A stretch of 64,000 bases of DNA from Hydrogenophaga taeniospiralis CCUG 15921 (GTDB lineage Bacteria; Pseudomonadota; Gammaproteobacteria; Burkholderiales; Burkholderiaceae_C), in NCBI RefSeq assembly GCF_001592305.1, contig NZ_BCWR01000018.1:124001-188000 (forward strand), in the 5' to 3' direction. Below are positions 7,305 to 17,389 of this stretch, in pieces. Within the stretch, counting starts at the first letter, position 1, and the number at the start of each line of letters is the position of its first letter. The notes under the pieces were generated by a model that saw only the letters and a list, made by a program, of their open reading frames with translations, was not told where the DNA came from and did not search any database. The translations under genes were made by a program, and so were the position numbers.

Positions 7305-10214
7305 ATGTCTGAAAAACCCGCTGCCCCGAAGAACGAGGCCAAGCCCGAAGCCAGCGCCTACCGCGCCACGCTGAACATGCCCGACACGCCGTTCCCCATG
7401 CGCGGCGACCTGCCCAAGCGCGAGCCGGCCTGGGTCGGGGAATGGAATCAAGGCGGCCTCTACAAGCGCCTGCGCGACGCCCGCCACGGCGCGCCGCTGT
7501 TCGTGCTGCACGACGGCCCGCCCTACGCCAACGGCAAGCTGCACATCGGCCACGCGCTGAACAAGGTGCTGAAAGACATGATCGTGAAATCGAAGCAGCT
7601 CGCCGGCTTCGACGCGCAGTACATCCCCGGCTGGGACTGCCATGGCCTGCCGATCGAGAACGCGATCGAAAAATTGCACGGCCGCAACCTGGGCCGCGAC
7701 GACATGCAGGCCAAGAGCCGTGCCTACGCCACCGAGCAGATCGACCAGCAACGCGAAGACTTCAAGCGCCTGGGCGTGCTCGGCGACTGGGAACGCCCCT
7801 ACCGCACCATGGACCCGGCCAACGAGGCCGGCGAGATCCGCGCCTTCAAGCGTGTGATCGAGCGCGGCTTCGTCTACCGGGGCCTGAAGCCGGTGTACTG
7901 GTGCTTCGACTGCGGCAGCTCGCTGGCCGAGTTCGAGATCGAATACGCCGACAAGCAGAGTGACACGCTGGACGTGGCGTTCGAGACCGACGACGCCACC
8001 CAGCTCGCCGCCGCCTTCGGCCTGGCCTCGCTGCCCGCGGGAAAGAGCGCCTTCGCCGTCATCTGGACCACCACCGCCTGGACCATCCCGGCCAACCAGG
8101 CGCTCAACGCCCACCCGGAACTGACCTACGCGCTGGTCGACACGCCCATGGGCTGTCTGGTGCTGGCCGAAACGCTGGTTGAAAAGTGCCTGGAGCGCTT
8201 CGGCCTGCAGGGCAACGTGCTCGCCACAACAAAGGGCGATCAACTGGGTGGCCTCCAATTCCGCCACCCGCTGTACGACGTGGACGCGGGCTACCGCCGC
8301 CTCTCGCCGGTCTATGTGGCCGACTACGTGAGCGACAGCGATGGCACCGGCATCGTGCACTCGGCGCCGGCCTATGGCGTGGACGACTTCAACTCCTGCG
8401 TGGCCAACGGCCTGGCCTACGACGACATCCTCAACCCCGTGCAGGGCAACGGCGCCTACGCGGCCGACTTCCCGCTGTTCGGTGGCCTGCACATCTGGAA
8501 GGCTGTGCCGGTCATCCTCGAAGCGCTGAAAAACGCCGGCCGCCTGCTCGCCACCCAGAAGATCACCCACAGCTACCCGCACTGCTGGCGCCACAAGACG
8601 CCGGTGATCTACCGCGCCGCCGCGCAATGGTTCGTGCGCATGGATGAAGGCGAGGGCGTGTTCACCAAAGACAAGGCGCCCAAGACCCTGCGTCAGCTGG
8701 CGCTGGACGCGATCGACCACACCAGCTTCTACCCCGAGAACGGCAAGGCCCGTTTGCGCGACATGATCGCCAACCGGCCCGACTGGTGCATCTCGCGCCA
8801 ACGCTCGTGGGGCGTGCCGGTGCCCTTCTTCCTGCACAAGGATTCGGGCGAACTGCACCCCAACACCATGGCCATCCTGGACCGGGCGGCCGACATCGTG
8901 GAGCAGGGCGGCATCGAGGCCTGGAGCCGCGTGACGGCCGAAGAAATCCTGGGCGCCGAGGACGCCCCGCACTACACGAAAAGCACCGACATCCTCGAAG
9001 TGTGGTTCGACTCGGGCTCCACCTTCTGGCACGTGCTGCGCGGCAGCCATGCGCACGCCTACCCGAACGGTGCCTTCCACGCCAGCGGCCCCGAGGCCGA
9101 CCTCTACCTCGAAGGCCACGACCAGCACCGCGGCTGGTTCCACAGCTCGCTGCTGCTCGGCTGCGCGCTGTACGACCGCGCGCCCTACAAAGGCCTGCTG
9201 ACCCACGGTTTCGCCACCGACGGCCAGGGCCGCAAGATGAGCAAGTCGTTGGGCAACACGGTGGAGCCACAATCGGTGACGAGCAAGCTCGGCGCCGAGA
9301 TCGTGCGCCTGTGGGTGGCCAGCACCGATTATTCGGGCGACCTCAACATCGACGACAAGATCCTCGCCCGCGTGGTTGACGCCTACCGCCGCATCCGCAA
9401 CACACTGCGCTTCCTGATGGCCAACACGGTCGACTTCGACCCGGCCACCGACGCCGTGCCGCTGGAGCAGATGCTGGAGATCGACCGCTACGCACTGGCC
9501 CGTGCCAGCGAGCTGCAGGCGCAGATCCTCGCGCACTTCGACGTCTACGAATTCCACCCGGTGGTGAGCAAGCTGCAGGTGTACTGCTCGGAAGACCTGG
9601 GCGCGTTCTACCTCGATGTGCTCAAGGACCGGCTGTACACCACGGCACCCAAGAGCCTGGCGCGCCGCTCGGCCCAGACCGCGCTGCACCAGATCACCAA
9701 CGCCATGCTGCGCTGGATGGCGCCGTTCCTCAGCTTCACCGCCGAAGAGGCCTGGGGCCATTTCGCGGGTGACAAGAACCAGGGTTCGATCTTCTTCGAG
9801 ACCTTCTTGCCGCTGCCCTCGGCCAACGAAGCGCTGCTGGCGAAGTGGAACCGCCTGCGCGCGATCCGCGACGTGGCCAACAAGGAAATCGAAGCCGTGC
9901 GCACCGCGGGTGCCGTGGGTGCCTCGCTGCAGGCCACGCTGGTGATCACCGCGGGCGCCGACGACGCGGCCCTGCTGCGCTCGCTGGGCGACGACCTGAA
10001 GTTCGTCACCATCACGTCCGCCGCCACGGTGGCGGACGGCGCCGAACTCCAGGTGGTGGTGACGCCCAGCGCCGCACAGAAGTGCGAACGCTGCTGGCAC
10101 TACCGCGACGACGTGGGTGCCGATGCGGCCCACCCCAGCCTCTGCGGCCGCTGCGTGAGCAACCTGGCCGAAGCGGCGGGCACGGGAACGGGCGAAACCC
10201 GCCAGGTGGCCTGA
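7305..10214 (+). CDS. ileS: Isoleucyl-tRNA synthetase
   Basis: A 969-residue class I aminoacyl-tRNA synthetase that charges tRNA-Ile, with CP1 editing of misactivated valine. The HIGH motif is at about 80-83 (KLHIGHALN) and KMSKS at about 644-648 ([10 protein letters not shown]). The editing domain carries the [11 protein letters not shown] region near 250-260. A C-terminal zinc-finger segment (CERCW ... CGRC, about 927-950) is present, as in bacterial-type IleRS. The length is close to that of other proteobacterial enzymes. It sits between ribF and lspA and overlaps the lspA start by one base, implying translational coupling. Confidence 0.98.
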   Translation: MSEKPAAPKNEAKPEASAYRATLNMPDTPFPMRGDLPKREPAWVGEWNQGGLYKRLRDARHGAPLFVLHDGPPYANGKLHIGHALNKVLKDMIVKSKQLAGFDAQYIPGWDCHGLPIENAIEKLHGRNLGRDDMQAKSRAYATEQIDQQREDFKRLGVLGDWERPYRTMDPANEAGEIRAFKRVIERGFVYRGLKPVYWCFDCGSSLAEFEIEYADKQSDTLDVAFETDDATQLAAAFGLASLPAGKSAFAVIWTTTAWTIPANQALNAHPELTYALVDTPMGCLVLAETLVEKCLERFGLQGNVLATTKGDQLGGLQFRHPLYDVDAGYRRLSPVYVADYVSDSDGTGIVHSAPAYGVDDFNSCVANGLAYDDILNPVQGNGAYAADFPLFGGLHIWKAVPVILEALKNAGRLLATQKITHSYPHCWRHKTPVIYRAAAQWFVRMDEGEGVFTKDKAPKTLRQLALDAIDHTSFYPENGKARLRDMIANRPDWCISRQRSWGVPVPFFLHKDSGELHPNTMAILDRAADIVEQGGIEAWSRVTAEEILGAEDAPHYTKSTDILEVWFDSGSTFWHVLRGSHAHAYPNGAFHASGPEADLYLEGHDQHRGWFHSSLLLGCALYDRAPYKGLLTHGFATDGQGRKMSKSLGNTVEPQSVTSKLGAEIVRLWVASTDYSGDLNIDDKILARVVDAYRRIRNTLRFLMANTVDFDPATDAVPLEQMLEIDRYALARASELQAQILAHFDVYEFHPVVSKLQVYCSEDLGAFYLDVLKDRLYTTAPKSLARRSAQTALHQITNAMLRWMAPFLSFTAEEAWGHFAGDKNQGSIFFETFLPLPSANEALLAKWNRLRAIRDVANKEIEAVRTAGAVGASLQATLVITAGADDAALLRSLGDDLKFVTITSAATVADGAELQVVVTPSAAQKCERCWHYRDDVGADAAHPSLCGRCVSNLAEAAGTGTGETRQVA

Positions 10215-10720
10215 TGGCAAAAAACCAAAGCTCGCTCTGGCCCTGGCTCGGCCTGGCCGCCGCCATCGTGCTGCTCGATCAGTTCACCAAGGTGCTGATC
10301 CTGGGCAACTACCGGTTGGGCGACGGCACCCCCGTCACCAGCTTCTTCAACATCATCCGGGCACACAACACCGGCGCTGCCTTCAACTTCCTCGCCTCGG
10401 CGGGTGGCTGGCAGCGCTGGCTCTTCACCGGCATCGGCGTGGCCGCGGCGGGCTTCATCGTCTGGATGCTGCGTTCGCACCCGGGCCAGAAGCTGTTCGC
10501 GTTTGCGCTGGCCTGCATCCTGGGTGGCGCCGTCGGCAACGTGATCGACCGCCTGTTGCACGGCTACGTGGTGGACTTCCTGGACTTCCACTGGTCGTTC
10601 CTGGCCGGCCTGTTCCCGGGCGGGCATTTCCCGGCCTTCAACGTCGCCGACGCGGGCATCTCCATCGGTGCCGCCTGCCTGATCCTCGACGAGATCCTGC
10701 GCGTGCGGCGCGGCCGCTGA
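10214..10720 (+). CDS. lspA: Lipoprotein signal peptidase (signal peptidase II)
   Basis: A 168-residue inner-membrane aspartyl protease that cleaves the signal peptide of prolipoproteins after lipid modification. Four membrane segments are predicted (about 9-27, 65-82, 95-112, 135-155). The two catalytic aspartates lie in GNVIDR (near 115) and FNVADAGIS (near 140), the family signature. The start codon overlaps the ileS stop (TGATG), as in many proteobacteria. Confidence 0.97.
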   Translation: MAKNQSSLWPWLGLAAAIVLLDQFTKVLILGNYRLGDGTPVTSFFNIIRAHNTGAAFNFLASAGGWQRWLFTGIGVAAAGFIVWMLRSHPGQKLFAFALACILGGAVGNVIDRLLHGYVVDFLDFHWSFLAGLFPGGHFPAFNVADAGISIGAACLILDEILRVRRGR

Positions 10721-10808
10721 GCCCGCCACAGCAGACACGCGGCACTTGGGGCCGCGTGGCCGGCCCCAAACGCGCCAGCGCCCGGCCACGCGGACGCGTA
10801 TAGTTTTG

Positions 10809-12473
10809 ATGTTCATGAGACATCTGCTGGATCTTCTGGCCGCCGTGGCCTTGCTGGTGTGGGGGACGCACCTGGTGCGCAGCGGGGTGCTGCGCGTCTT
10901 CGGCAGCAACCTGCGCCAGATACTCGCCACCAGCATGGGCAACCGCTTCTCGGCCGCGCTCTCCGGCCTGGCGGTCACGGCCCTGGTGCAGTCCAGCACC
11001 GCCACCGCGCTGATCACCGGCTCCTTCGTGGGCCGCGGCCTGATCGCGCTGCCCGCCGCCCTGGCCGTGATGCTGGGTGCGGACATCGGCACCAGCGTGA
11101 TGGCGGTGGTGTTTTCCTTCGACCTGTCCTGGCTCTCGCCGCTGTGCATCTTCACCGGCGTGGCGCTGTTCATCTCGCGCCAGGGTACCGTGCCCGGCGA
11201 CGTCGGGCGCATCCTCATCGGTCTGGGCCTGATGCTGCTGGCGCTGCAACTGGTGACCGGCTCCACCAACCAGTTGACGCAGAACCCGGCGGTGCAGCTG
11301 ATGCTGGAGTCGCTCAGCAGCGACCGGCTGCTGGAAATCCTGGTGGGTGCCACGCTGGCGGTGCTGGCCTACTCCAGCCTGGCCGTGGTCCTGCTCGCCG
11401 CCACCCTGGCGCTGCAGGTGGTGGGGCTGGACGTGGCGCTCGGTCTGGTGCTGGGGGCCAACCTGGGCAGCGGGCTGATGGCCGTGGTCACCACGGCGCG
11501 CTCGGGCGTCAGTGCCCGGCGGGTTCCGGTGGGCAACCTGCTCTTCAAAGTGATGGGCGTGCTGATCGCGCCCTGGTTGATCCCGCTGTGGCTCCGGGGG
11601 GTGCAGCCACTGGTGCAGGACCCGGCCACGCTCACGGTGCTGTTCCACCTGAGCTTCAACCTCATGGTGGGCCTGATCTTCATCGGCCTGACCCAGCCGG
11701 TGGCCCGGCTGGTGGAAAAGCTGTTGCCGACGCCGGACGGCAACGGCCCGCTGAACCGGCCCAACCACCTCGACCCCTCGGCGCTGGCCACGCCGTCGCT
11801 GGCCATTTCGTGCGCTGCGCGCGAGGCGCTGCACCAGGCCGATGTCGTCGAGACCATGTTGCGCGGCGTGATCACCGTGATCCGGAGCAACGACCTCAAG
11901 TTGGCCCAGGACCTGCGCAAGCTGGACGACACCGTGGACAGCCTGTACTCGGCCATCAAGTACTACCTGACCAAGATCTCGCGCCAGCAGCTCAGCGAAG
12001 AAGAGAGCCGGCGCTGGACCGACATCATCAGCTTCACCATCAACATGGAGCAGATCGGCGACACGGTCGAACGGGTGCTGCTCGATATTGAGGAAAAGAA
12101 GATCCGCAAGGGGCGCGAGTTTTCCGAAGCCGGCATGGCCGAAATCGTCGAACTGCATGCGCGCCTGCTGGACAACCTGCGCCTGGGCATGAGCGTGTTC
12201 CTCAATGGCAACGTGCGCGATGCCCAGCGACTGCTGGAAGAGAAGGTGCGCTTTCGCGACATGGAGCGCGAGTACGCCGCCGCCCACCTGCAGCGCCTCT
12301 CGGGCATGAGCATGCTGAGCATGGACACCAGCGCGCTGCACCTGGACATGATCAGCGACCTCAAGCGCATCAACTCCCACATCTGCTCCATCGCCTACCC
12401 CATCCTCGACAGCGCCGGCGTGCTCGCGCCCAGCCGGCTGCGTGCGCCAACGGCCACCCCCGAGCGGCCCTGA
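10809..12473 (+). CDS. Na/phosphate cotransporter family protein (NptA/YjbB-like)
   Basis: A 554-residue membrane protein. The N-terminal half (about 1-330) carries two Na/Pi-cotransporter repeats with the characteristic QSSTATALITGS motif (near 57-68) and its second-repeat counterpart near LAYSSLAVVLLA. About 8-9 membrane segments are expected. The C-terminal 200 residues are a soluble helical PhoU-like domain. Members use the sodium gradient to move inorganic phosphate, often as exporters in bacteria. I chose the ATG at 10809; the extension to 10746 is arginine-rich and without family support. It is an independent gene after lspA. Confidence 0.88.
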   Translation: MFMRHLLDLLAAVALLVWGTHLVRSGVLRVFGSNLRQILATSMGNRFSAALSGLAVTALVQSSTATALITGSFVGRGLIALPAALAVMLGADIGTSVMAVVFSFDLSWLSPLCIFTGVALFISRQGTVPGDVGRILIGLGLMLLALQLVTGSTNQLTQNPAVQLMLESLSSDRLLEILVGATLAVLAYSSLAVVLLAATLALQVVGLDVALGLVLGANLGSGLMAVVTTARSGVSARRVPVGNLLFKVMGVLIAPWLIPLWLRGVQPLVQDPATLTVLFHLSFNLMVGLIFIGLTQPVARLVEKLLPTPDGNGPLNRPNHLDPSALATPSLAISCAAREALHQADVVETMLRGVITVIRSNDLKLAQDLRKLDDTVDSLYSAIKYYLTKISRQQLSEEESRRWTDIISFTINMEQIGDTVERVLLDIEEKKIRKGREFSEAGMAEIVELHARLLDNLRLGMSVFLNGNVRDAQRLLEEKVRFRDMEREYAAAHLQRLSGMSMLSMDTSALHLDMISDLKRINSHICSIAYPILDSAGVLAPSRLRAPTATPERP

Positions 12474-12541
12474 GGGCCGTGGCGGAAAAGCCGCTGTGCT
12501 ACGCTGGCAAGCCGTTTTGCGACCCGCCCCAGGAGACACCC

Positions 12542-13693
12542 ATGCCCGGACTGCTGCCCCACGTCGACCCCGACGGCCTGCTCGAATTTTCGGTGGTCTA
12601 CACCGACCGCGCGCTCAACCACATGTCCAAGCGCTTCCAAGGCGTGATGACCGACATCTCGGCCATGCTCAAGCGCGTCTATGGCGCGCATTCGGCCGTG
12701 CTGGTGCCGGGCAGCGGCACCTTTGGCATGGAGTCGGTGGCGCGCCAGTTCGCGCACGGCCAACACGTCATGGTGATCCGCAACGGCTGGTTCAGCTACC
12801 GCTGGACACAGATCTTCGACATGGGGTCCATCCCCGCCAGCCACACCGTGATGAAGGCGCGCCGCATCGCCGAGGGTTCGCAGGCCGCCTGGGCACCCGC
12901 GCCGATTGAAGAGGTGAAGGCCGCCATCGCGGCAGAAAAACCCACCCTGGTGTTTGCGCCACACGTGGAAACCGCCGCCGGCATGATGCTGCCCGACGAC
13001 TACCTGAGCGCCGTGGCCGACGCGGTGCACGCTGTGGGGGGCCTGATGGTGCTGGACTGCATCGCCTCGGGCGCGATGTGGGTGGACATGGCCGCGACCG
13101 GTGTGGACATCCTGATCTCGGCGCCGCAAAAGGGCTGGAGCAGCTCGCCCTGCTGCGCCATGGTGATGCTGAGCGAACGTGCCCGTCAGGCCATCGACAC
13201 CACCCAGAGCACCACCTTCGCGATGGACCTGAAGAAGTGGCTGCAGATCATGGAAGCCTACGAAGGCGGTGGGCACGCGTACCACACCACCCTGCCCACC
13301 GACGCCCTGCTGCGGTTGCGTGACACCATGCAGGAAACCGAGGCCTACGGCTTCGAGAAAGTGCGCGACGAGCAGGTCGCCCTGGGCCGCGCCGTGCGTG
13401 CCCTGCTGGAGAAACACGGCTTCCCCAGCGTCGCGGCCAAGGGCTTTCAGGCGCCGGGTGTGGTCGTGAGCTACACCACCGACCCCGAGATCCAGTCGAG
13501 CAAGAAATTCCTCGCTGCGGGTCTGCAGGCCGCCGCTGGCGTGCCGCTCCAGTGCGACGAGCCGGCCGAGTTCCGCAGCTTCCGCATCGGCCTGTTTGGC
13601 CTGGACAAGTGGCACGACGTGAACGGCACACTGAGCCACCTGGAGGCCGCGCTGCAGGCCGTGGCACCACCGCCGGTGGCCACACCCGCCTGA
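12542..13693 (+). CDS. Class-V aminotransferase (alanine-glyoxylate/serine-pyruvate type)
   Basis: A 383-residue PLP-dependent enzyme of fold type I. The cofactor lysine lies in SAPQKGWSS (near 193-201), the PLP-phosphate loop is PGSGTFGMESV (near 58-68), and the PLP-stacking Asp is in LDCIASG (near 166). This group acts as alanine-glyoxylate, serine-pyruvate or related aminotransferases. The start at 12542 follows AGGAGA. It stands alone between the phosphate transporter and a porin-like gene, so the physiological substrate cannot be inferred from neighbours. Confidence 0.87.
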   Translation: MPGLLPHVDPDGLLEFSVVYTDRALNHMSKRFQGVMTDISAMLKRVYGAHSAVLVPGSGTFGMESVARQFAHGQHVMVIRNGWFSYRWTQIFDMGSIPASHTVMKARRIAEGSQAAWAPAPIEEVKAAIAAEKPTLVFAPHVETAAGMMLPDDYLSAVADAVHAVGGLMVLDCIASGAMWVDMAATGVDILISAPQKGWSSSPCCAMVMLSERARQAIDTTQSTTFAMDLKKWLQIMEAYEGGGHAYHTTLPTDALLRLRDTMQETEAYGFEKVRDEQVALGRAVRALLEKHGFPSVAAKGFQAPGVVVSYTTDPEIQSSKKFLAAGLQAAAGVPLQCDEPAEFRSFRIGLFGLDKWHDVNGTLSHLEAALQAVAPPPVATPA

Positions 13694-13795
13694 CGCGGCC
13701 CCCCTGAGCGAACGCTGCCGGCCCGCAGCGGTTCGCCCGCTCTGACCGGAGCCATGTCCGATGAATTCGGGTATTTAATAGCTACAATTCAGCCC

Positions 13796-13826
13796 GGCGC
13801 AATTCGAAAAATTGCGCCTTTTTTAT
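13796..13826 (+). terminator. Rho-independent terminator
   Basis: GGCGCAATT (13796-13804) pairs with AATTGCGCC (13810-13818), followed by TTTTTTATT. It is 100 bases after the aminotransferase stop and 110 before the next start, so it probably ends the aminotransferase transcript. Confidence 0.88.
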
Positions 13827-13935
13827 TACTCAAATAGAACAGCGGCCTATGCAGGGTGTGGGGTTCCGCGCCGGCGCAGGCGGTTGCTCTGTTGTGGGTA
13901 TTGCATCTGTTTTGTTTCTGTTCCAGGGAGTTCTC

Positions 13936-14568
13936 ATGAAAAAACTGATTCCGTTCATCGCGATCGCCACCATGGCATTCACGGGCCTCAGCGCCCAGGC
14001 CCAGGTGGTCCAACAAAAGGCCGCCAGCGGCGTGGCCAAGGCCGAGGGCGCGCTCGACAAGGGCCTGGCTTCGCAAGGCCTGAAAAACCAGGGCCTGTAC
14101 GGCGAGCTGGGCCTGAGCCTGCTGAGCTACAAGATCTCGAACCACGGCATTTCCGCCAAACCCATCATGCTGCGCGGCATCGTGGGCTACGACTACCACC
14201 CCAACCTGGCCGCCGAAGCCATGCTCGGCCTGGGTCTGCGGGGCGGCAGCGCCACCGGCTACTTCGGCTCGGCCTACAACGTGAGCGCCGGCACCATGAT
14301 CGGCGTCTACGCGAAGCCAAGGCTGCAGCTGGGCGACATGGAGCTGTTTGGCCGCCTCGGCCTGGTCAACACCAGCTCCAGCGTGCGCGGCTATACCGGG
14401 ACCGACGGCGGCGCCGGGTTGTCCTATGGCGCAGGCTTCAGCTACCTGACCGACTGGGCCTCGTTCAGCCACCGGAAGATCTCGATCAACGCGGACTACA
14501 TGTCCTACTACAGTGGCAGCGGTGTGAAATACACCGGCTTCACGCTGGGCGCCGGCATGAAGTTCTGA
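13936..14568 (+). CDS. Outer-membrane beta-barrel protein (first of a tandem pair)
   Basis: A 210-residue exported protein. Residues 1-22 are a signal peptide ending in AQA. After a short polar linker (24-50) the rest alternates in pattern like a small OmpA/OmpW-size barrel and ends in phenylalanine (GAGMKF), the recognition signal for BAM. The YGELGLSLLSYKI, NPNLAAEAMLGLGL-like and NADYMSYY blocks recur in the next gene (14790-15329). The start ATG follows CAGGGAG. Function unknown; a porin-like or adhesin-like surface role is only a guess. Confidence 0.8.
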   Translation: MKKLIPFIAIATMAFTGLSAQAQVVQQKAASGVAKAEGALDKGLASQGLKNQGLYGELGLSLLSYKISNHGISAKPIMLRGIVGYDYHPNLAAEAMLGLGLRGGSATGYFGSAYNVSAGTMIGVYAKPRLQLGDMELFGRLGLVNTSSSVRGYTGTDGGAGLSYGAGFSYLTDWASFSHRKISINADYMSYYSGSGVKYTGFTLGAGMKF

Positions 14569-14590
14569 CCCGCCCCAACCCTTGTCAAAC

Positions 14591-14618
14591 AAGCCACCTT
14601 CGGGTGGCTTTTTTTTTG
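14591..14618 (+). terminator. Rho-independent terminator between the barrel genes
   Basis: AAGCCACC (14591-14598), TTCG loop, GGTGGCTT (14603-14610), then a run of T. It separates the two paralogous barrel genes into independent transcripts. Confidence 0.93.
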
Positions 14619-14789
14619 GGGCCGCTGCAAGCCGGGCGACGGCTCCGGGAGGCCGGTACGGCTTACCGAATGAGACAAACGTATCCGCTGCTTTCGCCGT
14701 GTAGGGGGAACGACGCCCGCCGCCAGCGAGTCCAGCCCAGTGTTGCCCTTGAAGGGTGGCATTTTTCACCAATCCGAACTGGAGGTTTC

Positions 14790-15329
14790 ATGAAACATCT
14801 CGGCAAAATTGTCGCCATCGCCGCTGTCGCGCTCACCGCCACCGCTGCCCAAGCACAAGGAGCGTACGGAGAGCTGGGGTACAGCCGCCTCAATTTCGAG
14901 AACCGGGACGGCGGCTTCTCCGCCAAGGTCAACCCCTCCATGGTCCGCGGCATCGCGGGCTACGAGCTCAACCCGAATCTGGCCGTGGAAGGCTTGCTGG
15001 GTCTGGGCGCGGGCTCCGACGATGTGAGCGTTGGCGGGGTCACGGTCAAGGGCAAGGTCGAGCACGTGTATGGCGCCTTCGTCAAACCCAAGATCCGCCT
15101 GGGTGAGTCCGTGGAACTGTTCGCCCGGGCCGGTGTCGCCGGCACCAAGGTCAGCGCCCGTTCGGGCAACCTGAGCGTTTCGGACTCGGGCGGCAGCTTC
15201 GCCTACGGGGCGGGCATGAGCTTCGCGCTGGGTGGCAACACCTCGTTGAACGCCGACTACATGAACTACTACGACCGCAAGGGCGTCAAGGTGGACGGCA
15301 TCAACGTCGGCGTGGGCATGAAGTTCTAA
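14790..15329 (+). CDS. Outer-membrane beta-barrel protein (second of a tandem pair)
   Basis: A 179-residue exported barrel protein and paralogue of 13936-14568. The signal peptide (1-22) ends in AQA and the mature protein begins with GAYGELGYS, matching the first barrel strand of its neighbour. YELNPNLAVEGLLGLG (near 55-70) and NADYMNYYDRKGVK (near 155) are shared blocks. It ends in GMKF. It is shorter because it lacks the linker after the signal peptide and has smaller loops. A clear GGAGG lies before the ATG. Confidence 0.8.
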   Translation: MKHLGKIVAIAAVALTATAAQAQGAYGELGYSRLNFENRDGGFSAKVNPSMVRGIAGYELNPNLAVEGLLGLGAGSDDVSVGGVTVKGKVEHVYGAFVKPKIRLGESVELFARAGVAGTKVSARSGNLSVSDSGGSFAYGAGMSFALGGNTSLNADYMNYYDRKGVKVDGINVGVGMKF

Positions 15330-15339
15330 GTCTGTCCGG

Positions 15340-16332
15340 TCAGGGCAGCAGGATCGTGCAGCCCGTGGTCTGCCGCGCCTCCAGGCTGCGGTGCGCGGCC
15401 CGCACGTCGGTCAGCGCAAAGCGCTGATCGATGCGGATCTTCACCGCACCGCTGGCCACCACCGCGAACAGCTCGTCGGCCATGGCCTGCGTGCGTTCGC
15501 GGCTGGTGATGTGGGTGAACAGGGTCTGGCGCGTCACGTAGAGCGAACCCTTGGGCCCCAGAATGCCGGGCGCGAACGGCGCCACCGGCCCGCTGGCGTT
15601 GCCAAAGCTCACCATCAGGCCAAAGGACCTCAGGCAGTCGAGCGACTTGTCAAACGTGTCCTTGCCCACCGAGTCGTAGACCACTTTCACGCCCTTGCCG
15701 CCGGTGATCTCTTTGACCCGCGCGGCGAAATCCTCGCTGCGGTAATTGATGGTGAATTCCGCGCCGTGCTCCCGGGCCAGCGCGCATTTGTCGTCCGAAC
15801 CCGCGGTGCCAATGAGACGCAGACCCAGGGCCTTGGCCCACTGGCAGGCGATCAGCCCCACACCACCGGCCGCGGCGTGGAACAGCACGAAGTCGCCCGG
15901 ATGCAGCCCTTCCACCGGCGGGCAGCGCTTGAGCAGGTACATCGCGGTCAGGCCCTTGAGCATCATGGCCGCGCCGGTCTCGAAATCGATGGCATCGGGC
16001 AACTGGCACACGTTCATGGCCGGCATCACGCGCAGGTCGCAATAGCTGCCGGGCGGGTTGGCGGCGTAAGCCGCGCGGTCGCCCACCTTCAGGTGCGTCA
16101 CGCCCTCACCCACGGCCTCGATCACGCCCGCGCCCTCCATGCCCAGCGACAGGGGCATGGTGTTGGGATACAGGCCGCTGCGCTGGTAGACGTCGATGAA
16201 GTTCAGGCCGATCGCGTGGTGGCGAATGCGCACCTCGCCCGGACCCGGTTCGCCCACGCTCAGGTTGTCGATCACGAGCTGTTCGGGGCCGCCGTTGGCG
16301 TGGATGCGCACGGCGCGGCTGGTCTGGGTCAT
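15340..16332 (-). CDS. qor: NADPH:quinone oxidoreductase, zinc-independent MDR family
   Basis: A 330-residue cytosolic medium-chain reductase. It has the GroES-like N-terminal domain (about 1-125) without the zinc ligands, and a Rossmann domain with AAAGGVGLIACQWAK (near 153-167) for NADPH. The sequence VRIHANGGPEQL at the start and the C-terminal half are typical of Qor, which reduces quinones by one electron. It converges on the barrel gene with a 10-base gap and is divergent from the DMT permease gene at 16454. Confidence 0.9.
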   Translation of the reverse strand: MTQTSRAVRIHANGGPEQLVIDNLSVGEPGPGEVRIRHHAIGLNFIDVYQRSGLYPNTMPLSLGMEGAGVIEAVGEGVTHLKVGDRAAYAANPPGSYCDLRVMPAMNVCQLPDAIDFETGAAMMLKGLTAMYLLKRCPPVEGLHPGDFVLFHAAAGGVGLIACQWAKALGLRLIGTAGSDDKCALAREHGAEFTINYRSEDFAARVKEITGGKGVKVVYDSVGKDTFDKSLDCLRSFGLMVSFGNASGPVAPFAPGILGPKGSLYVTRQTLFTHITSRERTQAMADELFAVVASGAVKIRIDQRFALTDVRAAHRSLEARQTTGCTILLP

Positions 16333-16453
16333 GGGAATCTCCTGCGTTGTTCAAGACAGCGCACATGCTGCCACGAAACCGCCGTGTCGCCAGCGGAGCA
16401 GGCCGCCAGCCCCGCGTCAGCGCGGGACATGACCGTGTGGGTACAGTCGCCGC

Positions 16454-17386
16454 ATGACCGCCCCCGCCCGCCTCACACCGTCCACCATCGCCCTGCTGCT
16501 GATCCCGCCGCTGCTGTGGGCCGGCAACGCCGTGGTCGGCCGCATGATGCAGGGCGCCATCCCACCCATCACCTTCAATTTCCTGCGCTGGGTGCTGGCG
16601 GGGTTGGTTCTGCTGCCGCTGGCCGGCTGGGTGCTGCGGCCCGGTAGCGGCCTGTGGGCCCACAAGAAGCGCTTCGCCCTGCTCGGCCTGCTGGGCGTGG
16701 GCATGTACAACGCGCTGCAGTACATGGCGCTCAAGACCTCGACCCCGCTGAACGTGACCCTGGTGGCCTCCAGCATCCCGGTCTGGATGCTGATCCTGGG
16801 CCGGCTGCTCTATGGCGTGCCCATTTCGCGCCGCGCCGCGCTGGGCTCCACGCTGTCGCTGGCCGGCGTGGCGGTGGTGCTCGCGCGTGGCGATCTGGCG
16901 CAGCTGCTGGCGGTGCAGTTCGTGCCGGGCGACGCCTGGATGGTGCTGGCCTCCATCACCTGGGCCTGGTACAGCTGGCTGCTGGTGCGGCCACCCGAAG
17001 GCGGCTACCCGGCCAGCATCAAGGCCGACTGGGCGGCCTTCCTGCTGGCACAGATCGCGTTCGGCCTGGGCTGGTCCAGCCTGATGACCGCTGGCGAATG
17101 GCTCAGCCTGCCGCCCGCCACCGCAGGCAGCACCCACATCGCCTGGGGCTGGCCACTGGCCGCCGCGCTGGCCTACGTGGCCATCGGGCCGTCGCTGCTG
17201 GCCTACCGCTGCTGGGGCGCCGGCGTGGCCCGCGTCGGGCCGGCCATCGCCGGCTTCTTCAACAACCTCACCCCGCTGTTTGCCGGGCTCATGTCGGCCA
17301 CGCTGCTGGGCGAACTGCCCCACCTCTACCACCTCGCCGGCTTCGTGCTGATCGTGGGCGGGATCCTCGTTTCTTCGAGGCGCTGA
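16454..17386 (+). CDS. DMT-superfamily (EamA) transporter
   Basis: A 310-residue inner-membrane protein with ten predicted helices in two EamA repeats (about 10-140 and 155-300). The N-terminal LLWAGNAVVGR and the GVGMYNALQYMALKT block of repeat one are typical of drug/metabolite exporters. It converges on the PrpF-Bug fusion gene with a gap of only 3 bases between stop codons, so transcription of one must read against the other. Substrate unknown. Confidence 0.88.
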   Translation: MTAPARLTPSTIALLLIPPLLWAGNAVVGRMMQGAIPPITFNFLRWVLAGLVLLPLAGWVLRPGSGLWAHKKRFALLGLLGVGMYNALQYMALKTSTPLNVTLVASSIPVWMLILGRLLYGVPISRRAALGSTLSLAGVAVVLARGDLAQLLAVQFVPGDAWMVLASITWAWYSWLLVRPPEGGYPASIKADWAAFLLAQIAFGLGWSSLMTAGEWLSLPPATAGSTHIAWGWPLAAALAYVAIGPSLLAYRCWGAGVARVGPAIAGFFNNLTPLFAGLMSATLLGELPHLYHLAGFVLIVGGILVSSRR

Positions 17387-17389
17387 GTC

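Noticed and set aside
6858..10220. A 1120-codon open frame on the minus strand opposite ileS
   Set aside because: It is a mirror frame created by GC-rich codon use of ileS; it has no family motif or start signal, and ileS itself is unmistakable.
10638..12539. A 633-codon open frame opposite the Na/Pi cotransporter
   Set aside because: Gln/His/Arg-rich composition typical of antisense reading of a high-GC gene; no recognisable domain.
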